A stretch of 64,000 nucleotides of DNA from Ectocarpus siliculosus (Eukaryota > Sar > Phaeophyceae > Ectocarpales > Ectocarpaceae). Positions 10,886 through 23,711 of this stretch are shown in pieces. The notes below the pieces were generated by a model. That model saw nothing but the letters and a program-made list of their open reading frames with translations, made no database searches and had not been told where the DNA came from. Where the stretch lies: positions 2,886,319 through 2,950,318 of the forward strand of contig FN649748.1 in assembly GCA_000310025.1 (NCBI GenBank). Reading direction: 5' to 3'. Made by a program: the position numbers and the translations under genes. Position 1 is the stretch's first letter; each line of letters begins with the position of its first letter.

Positions 10886-12433
10886 TGTCAAATTGGGGTT
10901 TCTGTCAGGGCTATTCTCGAAAGCACTAAAATTTTTTGTGACAAATTCGTATGGCATTGTAACGAAGGATTTTGTGCTTTTTTATGGCATTACTTGTATA
11001 ACGAAGGATTTGTGACAACTTCGTATGGCATTATAACGAAGGATTTTGTGACAAATTCGTATGGCATTATAACGAAGGATTTTGGGGTTACTTTGTATGG
11101 CATCATAACGAAGGATTTTGTGATTCTTGTTTGGGACGCGCTACACGACACCACCACAACGATATCTCGAAAATCAGGCCACCTATCGTCACTTGGAATG
11201 TGTGCTCCGTCGTGCTGTCGCCGGGCGTGGCGGTCGTGTGGGTCACTGGCGTTGTGTGCGACGAGAGCGTACGGCGGACAAATACCTGCTGAGATCTCGC
11301 GGAAGCGTCTCTATCTCGTCTCGCAGTCGAGGGACACGCGTACAGCAGTATCGCGCCGCTTATAGCGAACCGGCACGAAACACGCCGCGTTGTGAACCAA
11401 ATTACTGCTGAAGATCTCGTTGCACACAATCAATCGCTCTGGACAGCACACGGCCGTGTGTAGATATATAAAGTAAGTGGGGTGGGGTGGAGCACCGCGT
11501 GCCCCCCGGATGAGAAGAATCAGGAGCCAATGAGCCCACTTCTGCGATTTCAACAACAAATAGAGCAAGAGGATGTCCCCGCCTTTCCTGTACATGGTGC
11601 GACACTACTATCTACCGCTGTGCAGTGCGGTGTGCGCGCCCCTCGGTACCTAACATCCTCCGTTTCTCAGAAATTTTGCGAGCCGCGCTGTGCATACGTA
11701 TGTACGTCTGTCTCCAGTGATGAAGTGATGGGATCTCTTCTCGCTAATTTACTTCATCAATCCGCTTCGGGGTTACGACTGACTCCATCTTTTCCTCAGC
11801 CCCTTCACCACTCATCACGGCATAACTCCCTTACATGCATCTAGCGTGCACGCTGGACTAAAAAGCAAATGGGGAAGCAGTCGTGGCGAAGCCCACGACA
11901 ATCTTTTGTCAAATTGGGGTTTCTGTCAGGGCTATTCGCGAAAGCGCTAAAAATATTTGTGATATATTCGTATGGCGTTATAACGGGATGTTGTGATTTT
12001 TTTGTATGGCATTATAACGAAGGATTTTGGGATATTTTGTCTTGATCGTAGTACAGAAAAAACGCGGCTTCATTTCGTGACACACCACACGACACCACCA
12101 CAACGATATCTCGAAAATCAGGCCACCTATCGTCACCGGACCACTTGGAATGTGTGCTCCGTCGGGCTGTCGCCGGGCGTGGCGGTCGTGTGGGTCACTG
12201 GCGTTGTGTGCGACGAGAGCGCACGGCGGACAAATATTTGTTGGCGCTAGCTCCTCGCGGAAGCGTCTCCATCTCTGTCTCTCTGTCGAGGGACACGCGT
12301 ACAGCAGTATCGCGCCGCTGATAGCGAACCGGAACGAAACACGCCGCGTTACGCACCAAACTAAGTACTGCTGAAGATCTCGCGACTACAAGACTGGTTG
12401 CACACAGTCAATCGCTCTGGACAGCACACGGCC
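10886..12433. mobile_element. Pair of ~550-bp direct repeats, LTR-like (fossil) or large duplication
   Basis: Two similar copies, 10886-11455 and 11907-12433, both begin TGTCAAATTGGGG and share an end GACAGCACACGGCC. They flank about 450 bp with no coding sequence. The first carries about five copies of a ~37-bp unit (TATGGCATTATAACGAAGG core), the second about two. Size, TG start and spacing resemble the LTRs of a short non-autonomous element, but no primer-binding site, polypurine tract or target duplication was identified. The copies differ by substitutions and indels, so they are not very recent. Confidence 0.6.
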
Positions 12434-12451
12434 CCTGCTGATCAGCAGGGG
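12432..12451. repeat. Perfect 20-bp palindrome
   Basis: CCCCTGCTGATCAGCAGGGG equals its own reverse complement. It lies directly at the end of the second long direct repeat and about 40 bp before a small ORF. Confidence 0.85.
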
Positions 12452-12493
12452 CTGGCGCTGTGAGCAGGGGCTGTCGCTGGGAGTGGAACCGCC

Positions 12494-12580
12494 ATGCCTC
12501 CAAAGAAGAACAAGTCGGCGACAACGGGCAAGGGGGAAAAGCGAAAGGATAGGTCATCATCTAACAGGCGATCCTCATGA
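12494..12580 (+). CDS. Small basic ORF, possible gene start
   Basis: Twenty-eight codons beginning MPPKKNKSATTGKGEKRK, very rich in Lys, Arg and Ser, with a favourable CCGCCATGC start context. It resembles the basic N-terminus of a nuclear protein rather than a complete protein. No splice donor continuing it was recognised. From 12581 to 13078 no gene is visible. Confidence 0.25.
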   Translation: MPPKKNKSATTGKGEKRKDRSSSNRRSS

Positions 12581-13078
12581 TTGAGAAAAAATCTTTTATT
12601 GAGAATTTTTTTTTTGTCGAACCAAAAATGACCGAAACATTATTTCGACGCGAGCATAGAAAAGCTTAGGACCCTAACAAAAAATTGTTCACACGCCTCC
12701 TTGCCCAAGTACATATTATCTAGCCGGAAGGCCGGGATAGACTCTTCTTTTGGTAGAAGACCACGTGTATGCGGCGATCAATAGAGACAGTCCACTGTTC
12801 ACAGCATGTTGAAGGCGTTGTGAACTATTTATTGGATCGCCGATGAAACAGGTCGACGCGCCAAACAATGGCGACGGACGGAGGCCGTTGTCGATACGAC
12901 CGAACACATATGTACATACATGCCCTATGGCAATGAATGAAGGCGGAAGGCCCCACGATCCAACCCGCTATCACACCACACTGCACTATCCGCCGGGTCA
13001 GGCTACCTACAAGATCACAAGGGAAGAAGAAGAGTTGATCTGCCACCCCACGCCCATTCATCGAGTTGATGGGAGAGT

Positions 13079-16000
13079 CTAGTCGTAGTCTTCTTCGCCT
13101 TCGTCGGCGGACCATTCATCCTCGTCTGACTCTTGTTCTTCCTCCGAGGGGTTCGCCGAATCGGAGTCTCCGTCGGCGCCCTCCTCGCTCTCGGACGACG
13201 AGGAAACAGAGGGACGGCATGTCGACGTCAACACTTTCTGCACTTTGACAGGGATGCTGCTGGTTGTCGTTAGTCGACGGCAGCATGCGATGATGCTCGT
13301 GATCGGCTCGTCCCCTACATCTGGCGTAGCCCTCTTGCCCCCCACCCGGATAAAGTCCTTGCTGAAACGCGCCCGTACATACGCTGCCACGGTTGTTCGT
13401 CCCGCCTCAGACCGGACCTTCGGGCTAACAGGACCATACCAGTGGACCTTGACTGTTCCAGGTGGTGGGCTGCCGGCGATATGGACAACCTCTCCCAAGA
13501 CGAAGGGAGCGGCGGCGGCGTTGAAGAAGACGATCTCGCCGACGGCAGGCGTAGTGGGTGTGGGTGAAGAACGAGTTCTTCTGATCCTCCGTTTGCCAGG
13601 CGACAACGCCGGGGGCGCTTGTGGCAATGGGCGGGAAAGGCCAGCTCTGGCCGCGACCGGGGGGACCAGAGGGGCCTGCGCCTGTGCGGGCGGGAGAGAA
13701 TCTTTAAGCCATTGCGTTGGGAGATCAAACGGCTTCACCGATCCACCAGTCCGCAGCAAGTCCAGCGACCTCTTCTGCTCGTCCAAAACCGCCTCCACTG
13801 TCCCTTGGGGCGCTGCGGTAGGGTAGTACGAAAAACGTATCGATGGGCCCAAACGTCAACCGGGGTATTCGAGGCTTCTTCGTGTCGAGGAAAGTGCTAG
13901 TCTGCGCACGGAAAGTCGCCTGTCTTTGCTGTGTAATGCATGGGCTTAGACGGTCTGTCGTATTACTAAAAGTGCGGTTATGATAGTGAGAGCAACCACT
14001 TCCAAGGTATTCTCCAATCACTACTCGCACAAAGGTGGCATGATTGTACACAGGGCATGGACACATACACGAAAGAATCGGCGTGTGCTGTGCGTCTGCA
14101 GATGCTGATATGGTTCGGATAATGCCGCACAGAAAATCACGTCACCGCTATCCTGAATATCGACGGTGGGGACACGGAAGCCTATTGGCGCATGTCTCCC
14201 AGGTGCCCGAACTTTCAATAAGGATACGCTCTTCTACCTTCCTTACCTAGAGCGAAGGTTTACCCTAGACGGTCTCGGGTCGCTTCGTTGCGCTTTTTGA
14301 TCATAGCGATGACGGTGCTGTCGACCCGCTTCAGTTGAAAGGGAGGAATGTCGTCGAAAGTAGGTGCTGCGAGAGCGAACATCATGTGCGGTTCTCCGTC
14401 CATGTGAGAAAGACCGCTCAAAGTCAAACCATGCCACGAATCGCTGTGAATGTACTGCTTGAACCTCACGGCCACCTGGCCGTCTTGCTTCTCGATCCGA
14501 AAGGCGCGGAACCTGGTGACGTTCTTGATTTTCCTCAGGTTGAGCTTGTGCTTGACGAAGAACAAGTCCTTGAAGGTGCCGAGGTTGCGGAGAGTGGCGT
14601 AGTAGACGGGGGGATCCTTGTAGGACTCGGTGAATAGGCGACCAAGTTGAGTTCGCGTGAAGATGCTCCTACCGCGGGTTCCGACCGAAACCCTACAGCC
14701 ATCGTTCAGCGGTCACGAAGAAGCACACGATTGGCGGCAAGATGTCGTTGTCGTAGGGTTTTAGAGGCGACGAATGGAGCACTTTGGTTCTGTAACGCTC
14801 TGTGTATCCGGTAAGACATGGGTTTAGATCTTGTCCGTGATCCATGTAAGTACACCACGGAGTTATGTGCAAGACGAAGTCCTCTGAGACCTCTCCCCTC
14901 GCGGTTCTGTATTTACCGCGCAATGAAGGGCAAGATACAACCATATCCAACATTGCCGAAAGGCAAGTGAACGAATGCCCATCTACGGGCGAACAAATAT
15001 TGAACAAGACGTACTCGGGGGGCGTTCGGCGGGCGTGTTTCAAGTTTTGTCTCGTTTGCCAGTTTGTTTTTCCTATTTTTAGGCAGTCTGTGTAGGCGGT
15101 TAGAACTCGCAAGTGCCCTCGTGAGCACGCCACCCTACGCCTGGCTGACAAGTGTATCACGAGGAAAAAAACGCCGGGCGGGATTGGGCGCTTCGCTGGA
15201 ACGCCTACCAACGCCCGCTACGGAAGGGGAGACACCTCGTATATTTTCGTAGGCTACCTTGTACAAATTAGTATTATAGTTTTTTTTTTGTTCTGCCAAT
15301 TCGGAGGGTTACACACTTAATGCCACCCCATTTCGCCAAATTGTGGTGCGACAAATCCAACCCGAAACAAAGCGAACCAAGGACACCACCACTCATGTTC
15401 GGCACCTGGGCGGCAACCTCATCTCTAAGTCAACGCAGCGAGACAAAAATGTGTAGAACTAAAGGTGTACCGGCCGATGTACTTCGACAGATCTCCTACG
15501 GTTGTCTTTGGAGTTGGCGGTGGTACGGCGGTAAAGCCATGATTCAAACAAACTTTGACTGCAAATCATCGGGGCGTGGAGACGCAAGAAATACCTGGTA
15601 CGAATTGTCGCGGGAAAGGGCTCACCGAGAAAACACTTGATCGATCTTGATGTGCGTGTGCCCGACCATCAAGAAGTGCACCTCTACCGCAACGATCACG
15701 CCCGCCGCGATGAAACCACTCAGGAAGGCCATCACGACGTTGTTCTTGTTTTCCCCGACGCAGTTGTCGACTTACAAATGGAGAAGCTCGATGTAAAACC
15801 TCTTGCCGCGCGTTCTCCACAACTTGGACAACCGTTTGAGGGCTAGCCAGATGGCCGTACACACGAGGTTGCTTCCTGAAACATAGAACAAATGCAACCG
15901 AAATTTCAACGGCGTTCTTGAAATAAGGAAGGGTGAAGACGAACCCGCAGGATCAAGTGTTGTTTCGTTGTCCCACGGTATCTACACTGTAGTAACTGTT

Positions 16001-18070
16001 CGTGGTTGGAACTGGCTAAAGTATATTGACGCTAAAATTCGTTCCAATCTATTCAGAGTTAATCCGAGCTACATGTGCTTGTCCCACCGGGGCCCACCGA
16101 CGTGGTCATACAGTACGTACCGAGTACAGAATCAACTGAAGCGATACAGCAGTGGTGAGACTACTGTAGTAGGAACACGGGGTATTTGTTTTTTTACTTT
16201 GAATTTATCACGCCTGTGAAGAAGTTCCGAATGCACCAAGCTTCGTGCTGCTCTGGGCTCTCGTTTGCTGTTCCTGGTACGTACTGCTTTCCACCATTAT
16301 TGATCGCAAACCGATCTGGCGGTTTTTTGCAGGGTAATCTTGTTAACACAGGTTTATTGTTCCCTAAGCACAGCTGGCTCGGGGAAGGCGAGGTAGGAAC
16401 GGAAATGACAGCGTGTTTTCTTGGCTTCCCTCCGCCTGTGGCAAATGGCGCGAAGTGCACGTCCACGAAGGCCCCTTCCACCATCACCGTCATCACCTTC
16501 GTGCGTTCGGAGAAGCCGCTGCAGGTATCGGAGGGGCATCATTCAGAGCGTAGCGTAAGGCGAGTGGGTGTGCTGACTACACCTACCGACAAGCTCCAGC
16601 ATTGACTCTTAAAAGGTCAAGATAAACACGTGCAGAAGAAACAGTGTTGATAGATTTTGCCGAACGTAACCTTAAGACCCTGTTCAGCGGTGTTTCGTCA
16701 TTGTGTATAAGGTGAACCCCAAATACGTCATATTTGTTGCCCTATAAGCAGTGCCGATTAACTTATGTGTGACACTGGGCAGGTGCTGGCCCTCGTGACG
16801 TCAAGGAATTGCCAACCCTTGCAACGTCGGTTTGGTCATATGTCCGTCTGGTACACGAATATTCAACCCTCGACATGAGGGCCCCTCGTCGTCTTGCGAT
16901 CAGGGGTACGGAAAACAAACCCGCTGACGCAAATAGAGCAGTTTACCCAGCAGTGTGCATACCTTTGAGTAGCGATAAACTTAGCCCAACGCAAGGAGGC
17001 CACCGAAATAGAGGAACGACGACGAAGAAGGGCACAGCATCAAAAACGTAGGAGTTCGACCCACTGTTATCTCCCTTTAATGTAGATTCAGGAAGAAAAT
17101 TTAGACTATAGCTGATAAAGTTGGGATTGTCGGCGGCCGTCTGATACACAACCGCATATCGCAAACACTCGCCTTTCCGCCAAGTGACAGTGAGGATAGA
17201 CACACGGGAAGTTGTAGCGTGTTTGACAGGCGGCGTCGACCGTCATCACGACCACGGCGGTAGGGCTTCCGTTCGCCTGCTCTCGTTTGGCCGCCTCCAT
17301 GCGGGACGTGAGGACTTGTCTATCCTTGGACACCATCTGCACACCAAACGCACGAACGCCATTAGACTATTTTCCAGTGAGGCTTGAGGAACGAGGATCG
17401 TCGAAGGTAAGAGATACGAGTATATCAGCTTCTATGCGATCATCATGAAGCACTTGTGCGAAAATCTCGGGATCTGCGTCGTAGCCAAGTCTAGCACGAT
17501 AATCGCTTGCCAGATAAAAATCCTTGTTCAGATCGGACTCCACGTGGCGGGGGGCTTCTCGTCTGAGTAGCTCTCTGGTCTGTCAGTTGAAGATAAATGA
17601 CGCCAACTGAAACAGAATGCGCAATATTTTGCGCTCCAGCCCGTCCAAAAGGGTATCAGCCAGCTAAGGTCGGATATTGCTGTTGTTATGTTGTACGTAT
17701 ACAATAATGGGTAGCGTCTCAACCCTGTCGAGCCCTCAAAACGTCTATTCCACCCCGTCTAGCCCAAAATGTGATGGACCGGCATTGCTAGATTGGTGCA
17801 CCTCGTGGTGAGCCTGTTGTCTTCGGATGAGGTTAGCACGTCTGTGGCTGTCCTGAACGGGTCGGACACCTGGGGCGCCGTGTAGTTTCTCGTTCAGCTC
17901 CGTGCACTCGGTACACTTCATGAAGTCTCCAAACTTCGTAACTTTGACGAGTGGCCACGCCTTCTTCCACGTCTTGTTGAAGTACGACGCGCTGAATGGA
18001 CGGTAATCCTGTCCACGGACACGCTGCTCGTTCTCGACGAAACGCTGGAAGAGCTCCTTCGATACATGGG
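13079..18070 (-). pseudogene. Decayed multi-exon gene of DUF7869 type (DDE/RNase-H-like protein)
   Basis: Six exons on the minus strand join with matching phases: 18070-17802, 17336-17206, 16518-16436, 15875-15626, 14692-14264 and 13901-13079. The first carries a FMKCTECTEL (CxxC) segment after SYFNKTWKKAWP. The second reads HHE/MVSKDRQVL across its junction, then MTVDAAC. The fourth holds the hallmark VDNCVGENKN followed by FLMVGHTHIKIDQVFSR, whose Asp, His and Asp fit a DDE/RNase-H-like core. The last holds VKVHWYGPV and an acidic Ser/Glu/Asp tail. Proteins of this plan are widespread and often transposon-derived; the role is unknown. The frame is interrupted about twice, and the third exon appears to use a GC donor, so this copy is probably dead. 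The 5' end is not resolved. Confidence 0.72.
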
Positions 18071-20396
18071 CAGGGGCAAATGCGGAGGTGGCGTTTTAAT
18101 CTTGGCCACGGGCGGGCACATAGCAGAACTATCACACGAGGAAACCGCTCTCCTCTTGAATATCCATAATTTCGAGGGGAAAATACGCCTTGAACGAGTA
18201 GGACCCATGGGATTAGCGGCGACCTCAAACACACAAATTGCGAGGATACGATTTCAGTCGCTGGACGCCGTAAATGGTCGAAGGTTCATGAGTTGAGACT
18301 CGAAACCCATGTCAATACTCCTGCAAGTTCTGCAACAACATCTTCGTAGAGAGGGTTGCCAAAACATGCACCCATTAGGGCTATACGTTCCAGACGGAAT
18401 TCACCTACAGGACTCAGACGTTCAAAGGGCTGACCATTTCCTTCCACAGGTAATGTGATCCCGGTGGCCGCGCACGACAACGCTGATACCGCAATGAGAT
18501 AAAAAATGCAGAGGTGGGTGCTCACAAAGAAAGACCGTGGTGCAAAGCAGTTCGAAGACCATTTCGCCAATATGGAGGCACCCCCATGTAGAGCTAAGGG
18601 GGGCTACCGCGTACGTAGGGATCTACTGGAATTCCTAGCAACAAGTCTGCTTGATTTGGAGAATACGGCAACCTCTATGTATTGCGAGCCCCCGTGCCAT
18701 AACCACGAAGAAACTGTTGCGTATCATATAGCACCGCGCAAAGGAGTGTGATAAACGTCGTTACAAAATGCCGCAGAACAACAAAAAAAAAACATCTGCG
18801 GCTTGGTTGATGCATATACGCGTGCTGGCTCCTGTTATGACATGCAGAGGGGGGGCGGGTTTAGTGCAGGGGTGTGTCCAGAGATTTTACATGCACTAGC
18901 GGGCACCTGCACTACTGAGAAGAGTGCCTCAATAGTGCAGGACCTGTACTATTGAGGGCGCTGGTCCAGATATTGTACCTGCACTTACCGGGCACCTGCA
19001 CTATTCAACCTGCACTTTACCGCCCCCCCCTCTGTACTACACTTCTCCCTGTTGTCTTCTCCCTGTTGTATTTATTGACGCTTTACTTCTTATGTCTATC
19101 GTCGTCGGCGCGGTCGTTTTGTCCACGTGAAACACATTAATTAAGCATTTAGTCGCATAAACCCCGGACCGAATGTAGACGGTCGACTCCTCCACGACCA
19201 AGAGGATGACAGAATCAGATGATGGGTGAATTATTCCCGAAACCTCTCGACAGGAGCACTGTTCCAACGCCACAATTTTCGGCACCGCTGTTATTGCTAC
19301 AGACTATGATGATACAGTTTGTGCATGAATATAAGGTTCGGTCCAGGTGTGCGTGGTATCTTAAGTCACCGGTAAATGTAAGTCAACAACAGTTCTACCG
19401 CAGTACCGTCGACGGGCCGTGTCCGGCGGACCACGGTGGTACCGTTGTATACGGGCCATTTTAAGTCCGGTGGAACTTGGCGGAACACGAAAAAATGAAA
19501 GAAATATCAAAACAATTAAGGAATAATTTATAAATGAAAGACACAAACAAGCAGGGGAGAGAGGGTGTGCCACGGTGCACAGAGAAAAAATGCAGTAGGA
19601 CGACGATGCTCGAACGTTCATCAAGCGATGTCTACATGTGTTTCTGTGTACTACGGGTTGAAGGGCTTTGCTTCACGGTCTGCTTGTTGGGCAGGACAGG
19701 TGCAGAAGTGTTGGGACCATCGTGGTCATCCGAGCGGAGTATCTTGCTGATGGTTATAATTAATTACAGTATGCTATGCATGCATGCATGTGGATACGCA
19801 CACAGCAATGGTATATAACTGCGGAGATGGGGAATGCGGGACCTACGGCCCTCGGTTCCCTCTCTCCTTGTTGGGTGTCGCTCTCTTTTTCTCTCTCTGC
19901 CGACACCTCCTCCTTGCCAAGTCTCAAACGAAGACGTTCCCAGCCCCCCCGTATTTGGTCAATACTACATACCACGACCTTGGTCTCCTTCCAAGGAGGG
20001 AGTCCTGTGTCCAGAATGCTTACCACGAGACTCTCAACGGGTTCTTGTAGGTTATAGGCTGCAGTTCCCAACAAGGTCACCTTGTGCCCAAGATATTCTG
20101 CTCACGTCCATCCACGAAGCACACTAGTAATGGACAGCAGTAGTAGATCGCTACGGGGACTAGCACCTAAACTACAGTAGTAGTTACATTGCCATCGATA
20201 GACTATTATACACATAGCATTTATTTGACTACAACAATGTGAAGACAACAACAACTGCAGTACGTGCGCGCCTATCATGATCGATAGGTGCCGACACTTT
20301 TCAACCCGAACTATGTACGAATATGAAACTACACCTTCGCAACACTTTTCAACCCTCACTATATACTTCCACGGAAGTTCGAATAATGGCTTCGGA
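18071..20396. other. Intergenic with short degenerate repeats, no gene supported
   Basis: Around 18860-19030 the motif CCTGCACTA and near matches recur several times on the plus strand. The frame at 18286-18570 (minus) has one hydrophobic stretch but no family motif or clear exon borders. The other open frames are short and unlike known proteins. Confidence 0.4.
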
Positions 20397-20919
20397 ATTC
20401 CATGGAAGTCGCTGAATTCCACGGAAGGAAGTTGACCTCTGGCAGATTCAATGACTTCCATGGAAGTGCAACCAATCAATGTCTTCCATGGAAGTTGACA
20501 AGGTTCCATGGAAGTTGCGTGGGAATCGAGACGAACGCTTCCATGGAAGTGAGTTCCATGGAAGTTGGTTCTCTTCCATGGAAGTCGCTACCCAATCGTT
20601 CTGTTTACTTCCAACTTCCATGGAAGTAAATGTGCTTCCGTAAGTCCGACCGGACTTCCGTGGAAGTTTCAGGCGAGACTTCCATGGAAGCGACCACCGC
20701 TGATTCCATGGAAGCTCCATCGACTTCCATGGAAGTACAAGTAGCGTGGAAGTATGGTGGCGGATTCGCACGACCACTTACTTCCATGCGGCTTCCATGG
20801 AAGTTAGTAACTTCCATGGAAGTAGATGGAGCTTCCATGGAATCTTCCCCCGCTCACATGGGCTTCCATGGAAGTAACAATACACTTCCATGGAAGTAGA
20901 AATCCACTTCCATGGAAGC
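20397..20919. repeat. Cluster of 17 TTCCATGGAA palindromes with unlike spacers
   Basis: Seventeen exact copies of the 10-bp palindrome TTCCATGGAA, most extended to ACTTCCATGGAAGT or close to it, plus variants such as TTCCACGGAA and TTCCGTGGAA, some just upstream from about 20365. Centre-to-centre spacing ranges from about 15 to 70 bp and the spacers do not match each other, so this is not a plain tandem repeat. Open frames on both strands here are created by the ATG within the palindrome and are not genes. Confidence 0.93.
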
Positions 20920-21864
20920 GTGTACCATATGGACAATAACCATGTTATATATATACTCACAGGATGGTCGTCGTGACGTGATACATTTCTTGTTATATAA
21001 TATTAGTATGGAAAAAAATAAAAAAAGATGGCTCGATTTTTGTATTTCTACAGCAGCAGCAGTATGGACCAGACGCCGACTGTACATGGAAGTCGTACGA
21101 GTATCGACTCAGTTGTGCTGTCACAGCATCTTCCACGCACTTCTGCCAGTGCTGGTTTGTCGATTAGAGTCTTATAGGTCGAGATACAGCAGTGGGATTC
21201 TCGGGTTGTGGAGGCAAAAGTGAACCAGCGCAAAAATTTTCATGCATACATAGCTCGATTACTGCTGCTGTGCTTTTGCAACAGCAGTATGGACTAGACG
21301 CCGAACGACGTCCGCGTAATACCGCAACGACCTAACTTGATGGGATACTTCCTGCCACGGCGAACCATGGTATAGTGCGATGCAAACATCCGTTCGTGTG
21401 TCACGCGGCTGCCACATGTGTCGACGACAGGTACACGTAGAGTCTCGCCATGTTGTCGTTACCGCGCAGGAGGACCCCTCGGAGATCTTCCACATGGTGC
21501 TACAACGACGACAGCAGTACTACTGTACATAGATAGATGTCGTAGGAGAGTGGAGTTGTGCTGTCACGGCATCTTCCACGCACTCTCCTACCGGTGCTTG
21601 CGTCGATTGGAGTCTTATAGGCCGAAATACAAGAGTGGGTTGGGTTCCGGGTTGTGGAAGCAAACCTGCCTGCAACAACAGAGAAGGCGGTGTTCTATTT
21701 TTTCTAGACTAGAGTGTCCCGCTCACCTTTTTTTTTTTGCGACATGTGGTTGCATATATATTTCTTTGCCACTGCCGAAAAAGACCGCTGGATCTTTACG
21801 CAGTCCACCTTTCGCATTTATTTATCATTTTACACCGAACGACGCAGGACGGGTCGACCTTCAT

Positions 21865-21865
<1 letters not shown>
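20920..21865. other. Non-coding stretch with an internal duplication
   Basis: Two related blocks of about 150 bp recur (around 21048-21225 and 21275-21665). Both contain CAGCAGTATGGAC(C/T)AGACGCCG and a block with GTGCTGTCAC(A/G)GCATCTTCC. This looks like a diverged repeat; no gene is seen. Confidence 0.5.

Positions 21866-21945
<80 letters not shown>
21866..21945. repeat. (TTG)n microsatellite
   Basis: About 26 uninterrupted TTG/GTT units. Long Cys, Val or Leu runs in the frames across it come from the repeat only. From 21946 to 22683 a 325-codon frame crosses the repeat but shows no domain. Confidence 0.95.
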
Positions 21946-22683
21946 CTTCACATGAAAAACCGTTCCGATCTCTCTCTACCCAGTAGCTTCAGATGTCTGC
22001 TTTTAATAATACTACCTTCAAAGTTATGCATGCAAAATTTCCACCCACCAGTTGTGGGTGCCCAACAATCAGCAATGCACCTCGAGCGAGTATCAACTCT
22101 AGACACCCAACAGCCAAGAGGAAACAAAAGAAAAAGCATGGCGAAAACATTATGTGCGAAAATCAAACGCTTGCCAAACAAACTTGAACACGACATCACC
22201 TCTATTCATCACACGCACAACCAAGTGGTCGGACATGAAATCAAGCACACCTTGCCATTACGTATTACAAGTCCCAAAACCAAGTTCACACAGCATAAAT
22301 TGTCCGCAGGAGGTATGGCCTCTGTTCGCACTAATGTAGTAGCTCTAATGCTGAAACTGCGGGAAACGCCAAACCTACGTAAGGAGGCAAGCTGACTCTA
22401 ATAACGTGGATGACTGCTACTCATTCGGCAGAGGCAGCGCTATCGTCGGCGACAAAGCCGAATTCTTGAAGGCTCATGTTGCACACCGATGTGGATCTCA
22501 GGAGCTGAGACACAGGCGCTGTTGGTGTGGTGTGTGGCTGGCAGGGACTGGTGTGTGTGTGGTGTGTGGTTGTGATGGCAGTGGGGGGCGACAGGAGTAG
22601 GCGCGTAGGCGCCGGAGCGAAAAAAGGGGGTACAGTAGACAGCTGGGAAACTGACCCCCCACCCTGTAAAAAGGGGGCCAAAA

Positions 22684-22813
22684 TATCGAATATCGAACAC
22701 CGATATCGATACCGATACCTATTCGTATCGACAAATATCGGCGTGGAAACCGGCAATACCGATACTGCGTATCGTCGATATATATACATCAGTCTTGTAT
22801 CGATATTCGATAC
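22684..22813. repeat. Cluster of CGATA/TATCG palindromic units
   Basis: Dense, irregular repeats of ATCGATA, CGATATCG and TATCGA, many self-complementary (for example CCGATATCGATACCGATACC). The period is irregular and spacers are very short. No gene. Confidence 0.8.
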
Positions 22814-23711
22814 CCAATATCCAACACTGGAATGAATATTCGTATGCGCTCAGCAGTCGAATTTGGAAAGTACATAATTAGTTCAATTGTTGAAGAAGCT
22901 GTATTCTGCGGTTTGTCGTACGTCAGTGCAAGTAATCACTTGTGCGTGCAAGTACAATACTTGATGTGCATACGTGGCACAAGTTCGAGAGCATGGTGTT
23001 CAAGTCATCTTTCCAGAAACAAACGTATCGCAGCTTACCAGTACTACCGTATTCTGAACACGTGTGATTGGTCGACGTTGTCGGATAGGTGTGATTCCAT
23101 GATTTCGAGGATGAGCGCGTACTCGCCCCATCCTCTCACTCTGCTTCTTTGGGGGTTCTCCAACCCTCTGCCTATTTGGGGTTTCTCAACTTCTCTACTT
23201 CTCCGGGGTTCACTACCCCTCTGTTTCTCTACATTCTTTCTGGTCTCCACTGATCAAGTAACTACATTTCCACCAAACCATCTTCTCTTCTCCTTCGGAC
23301 CTTCCTGCGTACGTACTCAGAGCCAAGCCTTTCGTACTAAAGGGTCCAGCGGCACAACAAGTAGTGAGTTGGCACGTCGCGCTGCAGCCGTACAGGACAC
23401 GTACAGGCTTACACGCAGCACTTGAGTTTTGCCTTTGACCTGTGACTATCAGATTGCACAATTGGGTGCTCTGCTGATGTACATCAGTGGTCATTGCTGC
23501 ATACGCACGTTCTACTTGCGCGACACACTGCGGAGAGAGCACGCACCAACTCAAGAGTAAATTAGGACTACCCTTTTTGACGACAACCAACAACACCTCT
23601 TCGAGAGCCGATACGGGTCGTCAACACCCACAAGCCTACATCCCCAAGAGGCCTCGGGGGCGTGACCAGGGATGATGACCTGATTCGAGGACCATGCCGA
23701 ACAAAATCCGC
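22814..23711. other. No gene recognised
   Basis: A 197-codon plus frame (22832-23425) has mixed composition with no motif or exon signals that I can support. A local GGGGTTTCTC/TTCTCC repetition lies around 23145-23215. Confidence 0.35.

Noticed and set aside
20397-20919. CRISPR-like or ordinary tandem repeat explanation of the TTCCATGGAA cluster
   Set aside because: Repeats are only 10-14 bp and spacers vary from about 5 to 60 bp; there is no constant period.
20402-20960. Open frames rich in SMEV/LPWK on both strands
   Set aside because: They arise because the palindrome CCATGG supplies ATG and an open codon set in both directions; there is no conserved protein.
21418-22395. 325-codon frame on the plus strand
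   Set aside because: It runs through the TTG microsatellite as a Cys run and has no domain or exon signals.
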